The translations under genes were made by a program, and so were the position numbers. Source: Proteiniphilum sp. UBA4084 (GTDB lineage Bacteria > Bacteroidota > Bacteroidia > Bacteroidales > Dysgonomonadaceae). From it: 8,914 nt of DNA. Location: positions 1 to 8,914 of the forward strand of contig DFYK01000045.1 of NCBI GenBank assembly GCA_002383605.1, read 5' to 3'. This document shows positions 1 to 8,023 of the stretch, in pieces. The notes below the pieces were generated by a model. The model did no database searches. It saw nothing but the letters and a program-made list of their open reading frames with translations, and was not told where the DNA came from. The first letter of the stretch is position 1. Each line of letters opens with the position of its first letter.

Positions 1-39
1 AAAAGATTAGTTTGATCTTATTTTATAAACGGATGAAAT

Positions 40-61
40 CATCATGTCTGTGACATAGATG
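40..61 (-). terminator. Candidate hairpin downstream of asnB
   Basis: This inverted repeat lies about 50 nt past the asnB stop codon. Its arms ATGTC and GACAT (44-48 and 52-56) close a 3-nt loop. Pairing continues through CATC/GATG (40-43 and 58-61) with one bulged base at 57, giving about 9 base pairs. No clear T tract follows on the minus strand, so it is not a textbook intrinsic terminator. Its position at the end of the gene cluster is the main reason to list it. The rest of 1-111 is A/T-rich and I see no gene there. Confidence 0.3.
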
Positions 62-111
62 TTTAACTCGATAATATTGTTTATTAAAATATTCTAAATT
101 ATTCGAATGGT

Positions 112-1833
112 TTAATCTTGCGGCGTTTTAATGATATTCTTTCCGGTGCCGACAGTCTGCGATTGTTTCTGATAGCTGTGTTCATGCACTGATCCGACCG
201 CCCTTCCCGACGGGTCGGCATTCTTCTGGAAAGCTTCGTCCCACGCCAATGCCACCGGCGTGCTGCAGGCAACTGAAGGCACGGAAGGCACGCATTGTGC
301 AGCACTGTCCGAAGGGAACAGATCGGAGTAAATGGTGCGGTACACATATTCTTCTTTGGTCAACGGCGGATTGATGGGAAAACGATGTTGCACGTTTGCC
401 ATCTGTTCGTCGGTTACCTGCTGCGCGGCGATCTCTTTCAGCGTATCTATCCAGCTGTAACCCACGCCGTCGGAAAACTGTTCCTTCTGTCGCCAGGCCA
501 CCTCCGCAGGCAGATAATCTTCAAATGCCTGCCGCAGGATGTGCTTTTCTATTTTTCCGTTTCCCGACATCTTGTCTTTTGGGTTGAGCCGCATGGCCAC
601 ATCCAGAAACTCCTTGTCGAGGAAAGGGACACGTCCCTCCACGCCCCATGCTGCCAGCGACTTGTTGGCACGAAGGCAATCGTACTGATGCAGCTTGCTC
701 AATTTTCTCACCGTCTCTTTGTGAAACTCTTCCGCATCGGGCGCCTTGTGGAAATAGAGATAACCTCCGAATATCTCATCGGCACCCTCACCGGAAAGCA
801 CCATCTTCACACCCATCGACTTGATGTAACGGGCAATCAGGTACATAGGCGTACTGGCACGCACCGTCGTTACGTCGTAGGTCTCGATATGATAGATGAC
901 ATCACGGATGGCATCCAGACCTTCCTGCACAGTATATTGTATCTCGTGATGGATAGAACCGATGTGTTTGGCCACTTTCCGGGCGGCAGCCAGATCGGGT
1001 GATCCTTCCAGCCCGATGGCAAAAGAGTGAAGCTGCGGCCACCACGCGTCTTCCCTGTTGTCGGTTTCCACCCTTTTGGCTGCAAACTTTTTTGCCACGG
1101 CTGAGATAATCGACGAATCGAGTCCTCCAGACAGTAAAACCCCGTACGGCACATCGCTCATCAGCTGCCTTTGTACAGCATCTTCCATTGCTTTTCTCAA
1201 TGCCACCACATCAGAATGGTTGTTTTTTACCTGCTCATACTCCATCCAGTCGCGGGTGTACCATTGGGTGGCTTTGCCATCGGGACTGTAATAATAATGT
1301 CCCGGGAGAAATTCTTCAATCTTGTTGCAAAACCCTTCCAACGCTTTCAACTCCGAAGCAACGTAATAGGCACCATCGCGATCCCATCCCTGATAAAGGG
1401 GAATAATGCCGATGTGATCGCGCCCGATCAGGAACACATCTTTTTCCCGGTCGTAGAGGGCAAAGGCAAAAATACCGTTCAGCTCTTCCAGAAAGTCGGG
1501 CCCTTTGTCGCGGTAGAGTGCCAGGATTACCTCACAATCTGATTGGGTGAGAAACTCATAAGCGTGCTCATATTTTTTTCGTATATCACGGTGGTTGTAT
1601 ATCTCTCCATTCACTGCCAGGATCAATTGTCCGTCTTTGCTGACAAGCGGTTGCTTTCCGGAGGCCGGATCGACGATGGAGAGCCTTTCGTGAGCCAGAA
1701 TTGCTTTACTGCACGAGAAGATACCCGAGCAATCCGGACCGCGATGACGCAGTTTGATGGACATCTTTAACAGTTGGGGGCGTAGTTGCTCCTCCGGCTT
1801 CTTCAAATTGAATGTACACACGATTCCACACAT
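112..1833 (-). CDS. asnB: Asparagine synthase B (glutamine-hydrolysing)
   Basis: This cytosolic enzyme makes asparagine from aspartate, ATP and the amide nitrogen of glutamine, releasing glutamate, AMP and pyrophosphate. The 573-residue product has both expected domains. The N-terminal class II glutaminase domain (about 2-190) starts MCGIV, so Cys2 becomes the nucleophile once Met is removed. Arg50, Asn75-Gly76, Glu77 and Asp99 match the glutamine-site residues known from E. coli AsnB (offset by one for the initiator Met). The synthetase domain carries the ATP-pyrophosphatase loop SGGLDSS at 235-241, SGEGADEIFGGY at 347-358 and the conserved Lys450 in RQKEQFSDGVGYSW. The C-terminal PSVACSTP and DPSGRAVG blocks are also present. 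The start is fixed by the need for Cys at position 2. There is no Shine-Dalgarno sequence; the leader is A/T-rich and overlaps a short tandem repeat. The protein is about 19 residues longer than E. coli AsnB (554), with a polar tail at about 555-573. It is the last visible gene of the cluster, 117 bp after gltD, so it may be cotranscribed or have its own promoter. Confidence 0.97.
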   Translation of the reverse strand: MCGIVCTFNLKKPEEQLRPQLLKMSIKLRHRGPDCSGIFSCSKAILAHERLSIVDPASGKQPLVSKDGQLILAVNGEIYNHRDIRKKYEHAYEFLTQSDCEVILALYRDKGPDFLEELNGIFAFALYDREKDVFLIGRDHIGIIPLYQGWDRDGAYYVASELKALEGFCNKIEEFLPGHYYYSPDGKATQWYTRDWMEYEQVKNNHSDVVALRKAMEDAVQRQLMSDVPYGVLLSGGLDSSIISAVAKKFAAKRVETDNREDAWWPQLHSFAIGLEGSPDLAAARKVAKHIGSIHHEIQYTVQEGLDAIRDVIYHIETYDVTTVRASTPMYLIARYIKSMGVKMVLSGEGADEIFGGYLYFHKAPDAEEFHKETVRKLSKLHQYDCLRANKSLAAWGVEGRVPFLDKEFLDVAMRLNPKDKMSGNGKIEKHILRQAFEDYLPAEVAWRQKEQFSDGVGYSWIDTLKEIAAQQVTDEQMANVQHRFPINPPLTKEEYVYRTIYSDLFPSDSAAQCVPSVPSVACSTPVALAWDEAFQKNADPSGRAVGSVHEHSYQKQSQTVGTGKNIIKTPQD

Positions 1834-1840
1834 ATAAATT

Positions 1841-1874
1841 GATTTGTTGATTGTTTGATTTGATGATTTGATGA
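1841..1874. repeat. Imperfect GATTTGAT tandem repeat in asnB leader
   Basis: Two perfect adjacent copies of the 8-mer GATTTGAT occupy 1857-1872. Diverged GATTTG/TTGATTG copies extend to 1841. On the transcribed strand this gives a C/A/T-rich leader (CAAATCA-like units) ending 7 nt before the asnB start codon. It contains no Shine-Dalgarno sequence. The repeat could affect asnB translation or be a neutral microsatellite. Confidence 0.6.
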
Positions 1875-1921
1875 AAGCTTAATCCCAGACCGCTGAATCT
1901 AATATCCACCCAACTAAAAAG

Positions 1922-1947
1922 CTGACACCTGATTCCTGACACCTGAT
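1922..1947. repeat. 12-bp direct repeat just after gltD stop
   Basis: CTGACACCTGAT occurs at 1922-1933 and again at 1936-1947, a period of 14 bp, separated by TC. The second copy ends 3 bp from the gltD stop codon at 1951-1953. The unit is not self-complementary, so it is not a terminator stem. It sits in the 117-bp gltD-asnB spacer (1834-1950), for which I found no convincing Bacteroidota promoter (TTTG and TAnnTTTG) and no intrinsic terminator. Confidence 0.7.
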
Positions 1948-1950
1948 CGC

Positions 1951-3378
1951 TTACTGCTTACCACTGATAAAACCATGAATATCTTCCGCCACTTTACGTC
2001 CCGAGGCAATTGCCTTGACTACCAGGCTGGCTCCCATGATGGTGTCGCCCGCGGCGAAGACTTTGGATACGCTGCTGTTGTGCTGCTTGTCCACTGCCAC
2101 ATTGCCCCGCATGTCATAGGCTACACCCAGTTCATCGAGCAGCCCTTCGTGTACAGGATGCACGAATCCAAGCGCCAGCAGCACCAGATCGGCTTTCAGT
2201 ATTTCAGGTTGTCCCGATGAGATCATTGTAAAGCGCCCGTTGGCATCTTTTTCCCAACGAACCGATTCGGCAGTCGCTTCCTTCACAAAGCCGTCTTCTC
2301 CCCTGAAGGAGATGGTGTTGAGTAGCCAGTGACGGTCGCATCCCTCCTCGTGAGAGGAAGATGTCTTCAATACCTGCGGATAGGGGCTTGGCCAGGGTGT
2401 TGCCGGATTTTTGCCGACCGGTGGCTTTGGCATAATCTCTATCTGGGTCACGCTCCTGGCTCCCTGCCTGATGGAGGTGCCCACACAGTCGGATCCGGTA
2501 TCCCCACCGCCTATCACCAGCACATGTTTGCCTTTGGCTGATATTTGTTCTGTGCCAGCCATTTCTTCACTTTGGAGCACTCTTATTTGTTGCGAGAGAA
2601 AATCCATGGCAAAGTGAATACCTTTCAGATCTCGTCCCTCGGGTGTGATATCTCTCGGTTTACCGGCTCCGGTGGTCAGACAGACGGCATCATATTCCAT
2701 CATGATCTGCCTTCCGGGAATATCTTTCCCTATTTCCGTGTTGGTGACAAATGTGATGCCCTCTTCCATCAGTAGTTTCAGCCGCCGGTCGATGACCTGC
2801 TTGCCCAGCTTGAAATTGGGGATCCCGTAGCGGAGGAGGCCGCCGGGCGTGTTGTCTTTCTCATATACGGTGACGTGGTGCCCCTTGCGGTTCAGTTGTT
2901 GTGCTGCTGCGAGTCCGGCCGGACCGGAACCGATGATGGCTACCTTCCTGCCGGTACGGTGTTTGGGGGGACGGGCTTTGATCATCCCTTCCATGAAAGC
3001 CACCTCCGTCACCGACGCTTCATTCTCCCGGATGGTCACCGGTGCGTCGTGCAGTGCCAGGACACACGATTTTTCACAGGGAGCGGGACAGACACGTCCG
3101 GTAAATTCCGGAAAATTGTTGGTTTCATGCAACACCTCCATCCCTCTTTTCCAGTCGCCCTTGTAAATGTAGTCCTGCCATTCGGGCATCTTGTTGCCGA
3201 GCGGGCAGGCCCAATGACAGAAAGGGATGCCACAGTCCATGCAACGTGCTGCCTGCTGTTTGCGGTCTTCCCGGTTCAGTGTCTGTTCTACCTCGGCGTG
3301 GTCATATATTCTTTCGCTGATGAGACGATAACCGGCTTCCTTTCTCGGTACCGTCATAAATGCTTTTGGATTTCCCAT
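1951..3378 (-). CDS. gltD: Glutamate synthase small subunit (NADPH-linked GOGAT beta)
   Basis: This is the FAD-containing beta subunit of glutamate synthase. It takes electrons from NAD(P)H and passes them through iron-sulfur clusters to GltB, where 2-oxoglutarate and ammonia from glutamine become glutamate. The 475-residue protein is close to E. coli GltD (472). The N-terminal ferredoxin-like region carries C46, C49, C54, C58 (CMDCGIPFCHWACP) and C97, C101, C105 (VCPAPCEKSC), which ligate 4Fe-4S clusters in this family. The FAD-binding loop is IIGSGPAG at 148-155, and the second Rossmann loop for NAD(P)H is VIGGGDTG at 288-295. The C-terminal FAD motif AAGDTIMGASLVVKAIASGR spans 442-461. I chose the ATG at 3378 because the protein then starts MGNPKAF as in relatives. 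An in-frame ATG at 3420 would add 14 atypical residues and overlap gltB by 26 bp. The gene follows gltB by 16 bp without a Shine-Dalgarno sequence, as expected for an operon partner. Homologous flavoproteins (PreT, NfnB-like) share the fold, but adjacency to gltB settles the identity. Confidence 0.97.
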   Translation of the reverse strand: MGNPKAFMTVPRKEAGYRLISERIYDHAEVEQTLNREDRKQQAARCMDCGIPFCHWACPLGNKMPEWQDYIYKGDWKRGMEVLHETNNFPEFTGRVCPAPCEKSCVLALHDAPVTIRENEASVTEVAFMEGMIKARPPKHRTGRKVAIIGSGPAGLAAAQQLNRKGHHVTVYEKDNTPGGLLRYGIPNFKLGKQVIDRRLKLLMEEGITFVTNTEIGKDIPGRQIMMEYDAVCLTTGAGKPRDITPEGRDLKGIHFAMDFLSQQIRVLQSEEMAGTEQISAKGKHVLVIGGGDTGSDCVGTSIRQGARSVTQIEIMPKPPVGKNPATPWPSPYPQVLKTSSSHEEGCDRHWLLNTISFRGEDGFVKEATAESVRWEKDANGRFTMISSGQPEILKADLVLLALGFVHPVHEGLLDELGVAYDMRGNVAVDKQHNSSVSKVFAAGDTIMGASLVVKAIASGRKVAEDIHGFISGKQ

Positions 3379-3394
3379 AATGCTGTTGTTTGAA

Positions 3395-6300
3395 TTAATA
3401 ATCCCTTTCCACCACTGCAATCTTTCGGTTCAGTTCTGCCATTTTCCTTTCCTGCAATACCTTCTTGAATTCGATGGGTACCACCTTGATAAACTGTTCC
3501 ACGTACAGGTCCCAATTGTCGAGTATCTGTTTTGCCAGCTCGCTGTTGGTGTACTGCTGATGTTTGGAAATGAGGCTCTTCAACTCCCTGACATCGGACA
3601 GATCCTCTACCAGCGACAGCTCTACCATTTCCATGTTGCAGTAATAGTCGAAGTCGTTCTTTGTATTAAGCACATAAGCCACGCCGCCACTCATGCCTGC
3701 TGCAAAGTTGCGTCCGGTGCTACCCAGTACCACCACACAACCACCGGTCATATACTCGCAGCAGTGGTCGCCCGCTCCCTCTACCACGGCTGTGGCGCCC
3801 GAGTTGCGTACGCAAAACCGTTCGCCGGCAATGCCGTTGATGTATACCTCACCACTGGTGGCTCCATAGAGGGAGGTGTTGCCGCAGATGATATTCTCCT
3901 CCGGCCTGAAGGTGCTACCCCGGGGTGGGGTCACAATGATTCTTCCTCCCGAGAGTCCCTTACCCAGGTAGTCGTTGGTGTCGCCGTGCAGATAGAAAGT
4001 AATTCCTTGCACGAGGAAGGCACCGAAGCTCTGTCCTGCCGAGCCTTCAAAGTAGGCCGATATGGTGTGATCGGGCAGTCCTGCCTGTCCGTAACGACGT
4101 GCGATCTCTCCCGAAAGCATGGCGCCGGTGGTTCTGTCGGTATTTTTAATTTTCGATTTGATGCCTACAGGCTGCAGAAAGTCTATGGCCGGCAGTGCTT
4201 CGCTGATTAATCTCCGGTCCAGCACCTCTTCAATCTTGTGATGCTGTCCGCCTGCACGTCGGAGGGCAAACCTGTTTGCTTCATCGGGGTAAAAGATGAT
4301 CCTCGAGAGATCGGTCTTCTCGGTCTTGGGCAGTTCGGGGTAGTGTTTCCGCATCAGCAGGTCGGCCCTTCCCACGATCTCATCCAGCGATCTGAACCCC
4401 ATCTCCGCGAGCTGTTCGCGGGTGTCTTCAGCCAGAAAACGGAAATAGTTTACCAGATATTCGTAACGACCAATGAAGCGTTTGCGCAGCTCGGCATCCT
4501 GGGTGGCTACCCCCACGGGGCAGGTGTTGAGGTGACATTTGCGCATCATCACGCACCCCAGTACGATGAGGGCGCTGGTGGCAAAGCCGAACTCTTCGGC
4601 ACCGAGCATGGCGGCGATCACGATGTCGCGGCCCGTTTTCAACTGGCCATCAGTTTGCAGTGTCACCTTTCCCCGCAGGTTATTCAGTACCAGTGTCTGC
4701 TGTGTCTCAGCCAGCCCAATCTCGAGCGGCAGGCCGGCATGTTTGATGGAGCTGGCCGGGCTGGCTCCCGTACCTCCTTCCGAACCGCTGATCACGATCA
4801 GATCGGCCTTTGCCTTGGCCACCCCGGCGGCGATGGTTCCTACGCCGCTTTCCGATACCAGTTTTACGCTGACGACCGCTCTCGGATTTACATTCTTGAG
4901 ATCGAATATAAGCTGTGCCAGGTCTTCAATCGAATAGATGTCGTGGTGCGGGGGAGGGGAGATCAGTGAGATTCCCGGTATGGAGTGTCTTGTTTTGGCG
5001 ATGATGTTGTCTACTTTATACCCGGGCAGCTGGCCACCCTCACCCGGTTTTGCTCCCTGGGCAATCTTTATCTGAAGCTCGTCGGCATTGACGAGGTACT
5101 CGGTGGTGACGCCAAACCGGCCGGAAGCCACCTGCTTGATGGCGCTCCTGCGGGAGAGCCCGTCCTCCTGCGGTTTGAACCGCTCCGGATCTTCCCCTCC
5201 TTCTCCGGTGTTGCTCCTGCCTCCGATGATGTTCATGGCAATGGCCAGTGCCTCGTGCGCTTCCTTGCTGATGGAGCCGTAAGACATGGCGCCGGTACAG
5301 AACCGCTTCATAATCATCTCCACCGGCTCTACCTCGGCGATGTCGATGGGATCTCGTCTGTAATCGAGCAGATCGCGGATAAAGGCAGGCTGCTCCTTCT
5401 CGTTGATCAGCTTCGTGTACTCTTTGAAGAGACGATAGTCTCCGGTCTTTGTGGCGATTTGCAGCCGGGAGATGCTCTCCGGATTCCACGCATGATGCTC
5501 TCCTTCTATGCGGTAGGCATAGTTTCCCGCACTCCTCAGCCGGAAAGGCTCGTTCTCCGTTTCACTAAAAGCTTCGTTGAAAGGCTGCAATACCTCCCGG
5601 GCAATATCTTCCATGTCGATTCCTTCAATCTTGGAGGAGATACCTTTGAAATAGTCGTTCAGCACAGAGGTGGAGATGCCGAGGGCCTCGAAGATGTGTG
5701 CGCCACGATAGCTGCGGAGGGTGGAGTTGCCCATCTTGGAGAGCACCTTCAGCAACCCTTTGCTGACCGATTTGATGTAGTTTTTCTTTGCAGTGTCGAA
5801 ATCGAGTTGAATCTCTCCCGACTTCACCTTTTGCAACAGAATCGCGAAGACCAGATAAGGATTCACCGCGTTGGCACCGAAGCCGAAGAGGAGTGCGAAG
5901 TGCATCACCTCCCGGGGCTCGGCGCTCTCCACCACGATGTCGATCTGCATTCGTTTTCTTTTTTCCACCAGGTACAGATGTACCGCTGAAGTGGCCAGCA
6001 ACGACGGGATGGGCGCATGTTTAACATCCACACCCCTGTCGCTGAGGATGATGTAGTTCTTGCCCTCATCCACGGCCCTCTCCACGGAGCGGCAGAGTTT
6101 ATCTACAGCCTCTTTCAGTCCTTGTGCACCGCTTGCGGGGTCGAAGAGCATGGGAACCACCGCGGTGGAGAATCCTTTGTAACGGAGGTTCGACAGGATG
6201 TCGAACTGGGTGTTGGTGAGGATGGGGCTTTTTATCTTTACAATGCCCGAGAGCGCGGGTATCTCTTCGAGGAGGTTTTGGTGGATGGCTCCCAGATAAC

Positions 6301-7927
6301 CGGTCAGCGACATCACCAGCTCCTCCCGGATGGGATCGATGGGCGGATTGGTCACCTGTGCAAACTGTTGCCGGAAATAGTTGAAGAGCCGTTGTGGCTT
6401 GTCGGACAAGGCAGCCAGTGTTACATCATTTCCCATGGAAGAGACGGGTTCCTTTCCTTCCATTGCCATGGGTTTAATCAGGAATTCGAGGTCCTCGTTG
6501 GAATATCCGAATGCTTTCAGCAGGTACTCATAGCCTGCCACGTCGTTATTTACATGGCGACCCGAGGAGATGTCGTCGAGATTTACACAGTTTTTATTCA
6601 GCCACTCGCGATAAGGAAAAGCATTGGCCAGTCCCTCTTTCAGCTCATTGTCGGAATATATTTTCCCGGTGAGGGTGTCCACGATGAGCATCTTTCCCGG
6701 TTTCAGCCTTCCCCGTGCTTTGATGTGTGATGCATCCGGTTCAATGGTGCCGGTTTCGGAGGCAATGATCAGGGTGTCGTCGTGGGTGATGGTGTAACGG
6801 GCGGGACGAAGTCCGTTGCGGTCGAGCATGCCGCCTGCATAACGACCGTCGCTGAAGATAAGCGTGGCCGGCCCGTCCCAAGGCTCCATCAGCATGCTGT
6901 GGTACTCGTAAAATGCTTTCAGCCCGTCGGAGATGGGGTTTTTGTCGTTGAAACTCTCGGGTACCATCATCGCCATGGCGTGAGGAAGTGTCTTGCCCGA
7001 CATTACCAGAAACTCCAGCACATTGTCCACCGAGGCGCTGTCGCTCATGTGTGGCTGTACAATGGGGTAGATGGGTGACAGGTCGCCCAGGAGATCCGAC
7101 TTGAGCACACTCTCGCGGCTCTGCATCCACTGGCGGTTACCCCGGATGGTGTTGATCTCACCGTTGTGGGCCAGCATGCGGAAGGGTTGTGCCAGATCCC
7201 AGGTAGGAAAAGTGTTGGTACTGAAACGGGAATGCACCATGGCTGTCCGGCTGGTAAAATTTGGGTTGGAAAGATCGGGAAAGTACTGCCGGAGCTGCAT
7301 CGACGAGAGCATTCCCTTGTAAATCATCTGCCTGGCCGAGAGGCTCACGATGTAGAAACTCCGGTCATCGGCCATGGTCGTGGTGGAAAGTTCCTTTTCC
7401 ACTTTTTTCCTCAACAGGTAAAGGCTTCTCTCCAGCTCATCGGACGATCCGCTACCGGCAATAAACAACTGCTTGATGACCGGCTCGTTTGAGCGGGCAA
7501 TCTCTCCCAGGCAGTCGCTGTTCACCGGTACGTCACGTACATGAAGGAGCGAGAGATTTTCATCTCTGGCTTTCTCTTGAATCACCTGCAGGCAAAACTC
7601 TTGCTTTTCCTGTTCCCGGGGAAGAAACAGGAGTCCCGTACCGTACCGTCCTTCCGAGGGTACGGCAATTCCCTGTAACAGGATAAACTCATGTGGGATC
7701 TGCACCAGGATGCCGGCTCCGTCACCGGTGATGTTGTCAGCACTCTCCGCACCACGATGCACCATGTTTTCCAACACCTGCAGTCCTTTTTCCACGATGG
7801 TGTGTGATTTTTCCCCGTTCAGGGTGATGACCAGACCTACGCCACAGGCATCATGTTCGTTTTCAAATGAGTAGAGCGATTTTTGTTCCCGGTCCCGAAG
7901 GCTGCGGAAGATATTATCTTGATCCAT
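3395..7927 (-). CDS. gltB: Glutamate synthase large subunit (GOGAT alpha)
   Basis: This is the catalytic alpha subunit of glutamate synthase. It hydrolyses glutamine, channels the ammonia inside the protein and reductively aminates 2-oxoglutarate on FMN using electrons from GltD. The 1510-residue length is normal for bacterial GltB. Domains in order: a short propeptide (1-27); a class II glutaminase domain with nucleophile Cys28 in DACGVG, plus HSRFSTNTFPTW (232-243) and HNGEINT (254-260); a central domain (about 440-790); an FMN/2-oxoglutarate barrel (about 855-1215) with TGAMSYGSIS, GGRSNTGEGGEDPERF and KPGEGGQLPG; 3Fe-4S ligands C1125, C1131 and C1136 in the CxxxxxCxxxxC pattern; and a C-terminal glycine-rich beta-helix (about 1270-1460). 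As in known family members, the propeptide should be removed to expose Cys28. The start codon lacks a Shine-Dalgarno sequence and lies 27 bp after a terminator-like hairpin, so read-through from glnN may be limited. No truncation or lost catalytic residue is visible. Confidence 0.98.
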   Translation of the reverse strand: MDQDNIFRSLRDREQKSLYSFENEHDACGVGLVITLNGEKSHTIVEKGLQVLENMVHRGAESADNITGDGAGILVQIPHEFILLQGIAVPSEGRYGTGLLFLPREQEKQEFCLQVIQEKARDENLSLLHVRDVPVNSDCLGEIARSNEPVIKQLFIAGSGSSDELERSLYLLRKKVEKELSTTTMADDRSFYIVSLSARQMIYKGMLSSMQLRQYFPDLSNPNFTSRTAMVHSRFSTNTFPTWDLAQPFRMLAHNGEINTIRGNRQWMQSRESVLKSDLLGDLSPIYPIVQPHMSDSASVDNVLEFLVMSGKTLPHAMAMMVPESFNDKNPISDGLKAFYEYHSMLMEPWDGPATLIFSDGRYAGGMLDRNGLRPARYTITHDDTLIIASETGTIEPDASHIKARGRLKPGKMLIVDTLTGKIYSDNELKEGLANAFPYREWLNKNCVNLDDISSGRHVNNDVAGYEYLLKAFGYSNEDLEFLIKPMAMEGKEPVSSMGNDVTLAALSDKPQRLFNYFRQQFAQVTNPPIDPIREELVMSLTGYLGAIHQNLLEEIPALSGIVKIKSPILTNTQFDILSNLRYKGFSTAVVPMLFDPASGAQGLKEAVDKLCRSVERAVDEGKNYIILSDRGVDVKHAPIPSLLATSAVHLYLVEKRKRMQIDIVVESAEPREVMHFALLFGFGANAVNPYLVFAILLQKVKSGEIQLDFDTAKKNYIKSVSKGLLKVLSKMGNSTLRSYRGAHIFEALGISTSVLNDYFKGISSKIEGIDMEDIAREVLQPFNEAFSETENEPFRLRSAGNYAYRIEGEHHAWNPESISRLQIATKTGDYRLFKEYTKLINEKEQPAFIRDLLDYRRDPIDIAEVEPVEMIMKRFCTGAMSYGSISKEAHEALAIAMNIIGGRSNTGEGGEDPERFKPQEDGLSRRSAIKQVASGRFGVTTEYLVNADELQIKIAQGAKPGEGGQLPGYKVDNIIAKTRHSIPGISLISPPPHHDIYSIEDLAQLIFDLKNVNPRAVVSVKLVSESGVGTIAAGVAKAKADLIVISGSEGGTGASPASSIKHAGLPLEIGLAETQQTLVLNNLRGKVTLQTDGQLKTGRDIVIAAMLGAEEFGFATSALIVLGCVMMRKCHLNTCPVGVATQDAELRKRFIGRYEYLVNYFRFLAEDTREQLAEMGFRSLDEIVGRADLLMRKHYPELPKTEKTDLSRIIFYPDEANRFALRRAGGQHHKIEEVLDRRLISEALPAIDFLQPVGIKSKIKNTDRTTGAMLSGEIARRYGQAGLPDHTISAYFEGSAGQSFGAFLVQGITFYLHGDTNDYLGKGLSGGRIIVTPPRGSTFRPEENIICGNTSLYGATSGEVYINGIAGERFCVRNSGATAVVEGAGDHCCEYMTGGCVVVLGSTGRNFAAGMSGGVAYVLNTKNDFDYYCNMEMVELSLVEDLSDVRELKSLISKHQQYTNSELAKQILDNWDLYVEQFIKVVPIEFKKVLQERKMAELNRKIAVVERDY

Positions 7928-7954
7928 AACGTCTCGTTTTTTTCAGTTTGAGCC

Positions 7955-7990
7955 AAAAAAATAGCAGATAATCATACCCGCTATTCTTTT
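7955..7990 (-). terminator. Intrinsic-terminator-like hairpin between glnN and gltB
   Basis: On the minus strand, AAAAGAATAGCGGG pairs with TCTGCTATTTTTTT around the 8-nt loop TATGATTA. This gives 14 contiguous pairs, three of them G-U. The downstream arm ends in a run of seven T (plus-strand 7955-7961), the shape of an intrinsic terminator. It begins 33 nt past the glnN stop codon and ends 27 bp before the gltB start. It could end the glnN transcript, set a glnN:gltB expression ratio by partial read-through, or act in the gltB leader. Because the opposite arm begins with an A run, it could also work weakly on the plus strand. The remainder of the 96-bp gap (7928-8023) is A/T-rich, and I see no clear TTTG/TAnnTTTG promoter in it. 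Confidence 0.6.
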
Positions 7991-8023
7991 ACTATTTGTC
8001 TGATATTTTATTGATATTACACT

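Noticed and set aside
1..21. A small AAGAT/ATCTT inverted repeat flanked by A and T runs at the window edge.
   Set aside because: The stem is only 5 bp with a single G-C pair, and the context beyond the window is unknown; it is too weak to call a terminator.
295..1002. A 235-codon plus-strand open frame opposite asnB; similar ones at 2875-3393 (opposite gltD) and 8507-8767 (opposite glnN).
   Set aside because: Each is again in codon register with the conserved gene on the minus strand, and none has a recognisable product.
3379..3420. An upstream in-frame ATG at 3420 that would extend GltD by 14 residues and overlap gltB.
   Set aside because: The added residues (MQWWKGIINSNNSI) do not resemble GltD N-termini, while MGNPKAF at 3378 does, and it leaves a normal 16-bp spacing after gltB.
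3380..7492. A chain of long plus-strand open frames (3380-4210, 4238-4969, 4985-5989, 6017-6730, 7166-7492) opposite gltB, the longest 334 codons.
   Set aside because: All five lie in the same frame, in exact codon register with gltB on the other strand. In that frame a stop arises only where gltB uses TTA, CTA or TCA, codons that look scarce here. Their translations match no family I know, whereas gltB is fully conserved. They are shadows of codon bias.
7954..7963. TATTTTTTTG on the minus strand as a possible -7 promoter element for gltB.
   Set aside because: Spacing does not fit the Bacteroidota TAnnTTTG consensus, there is no TTTG element at the right distance upstream, and the T run is better explained as the hairpin's 3' arm.
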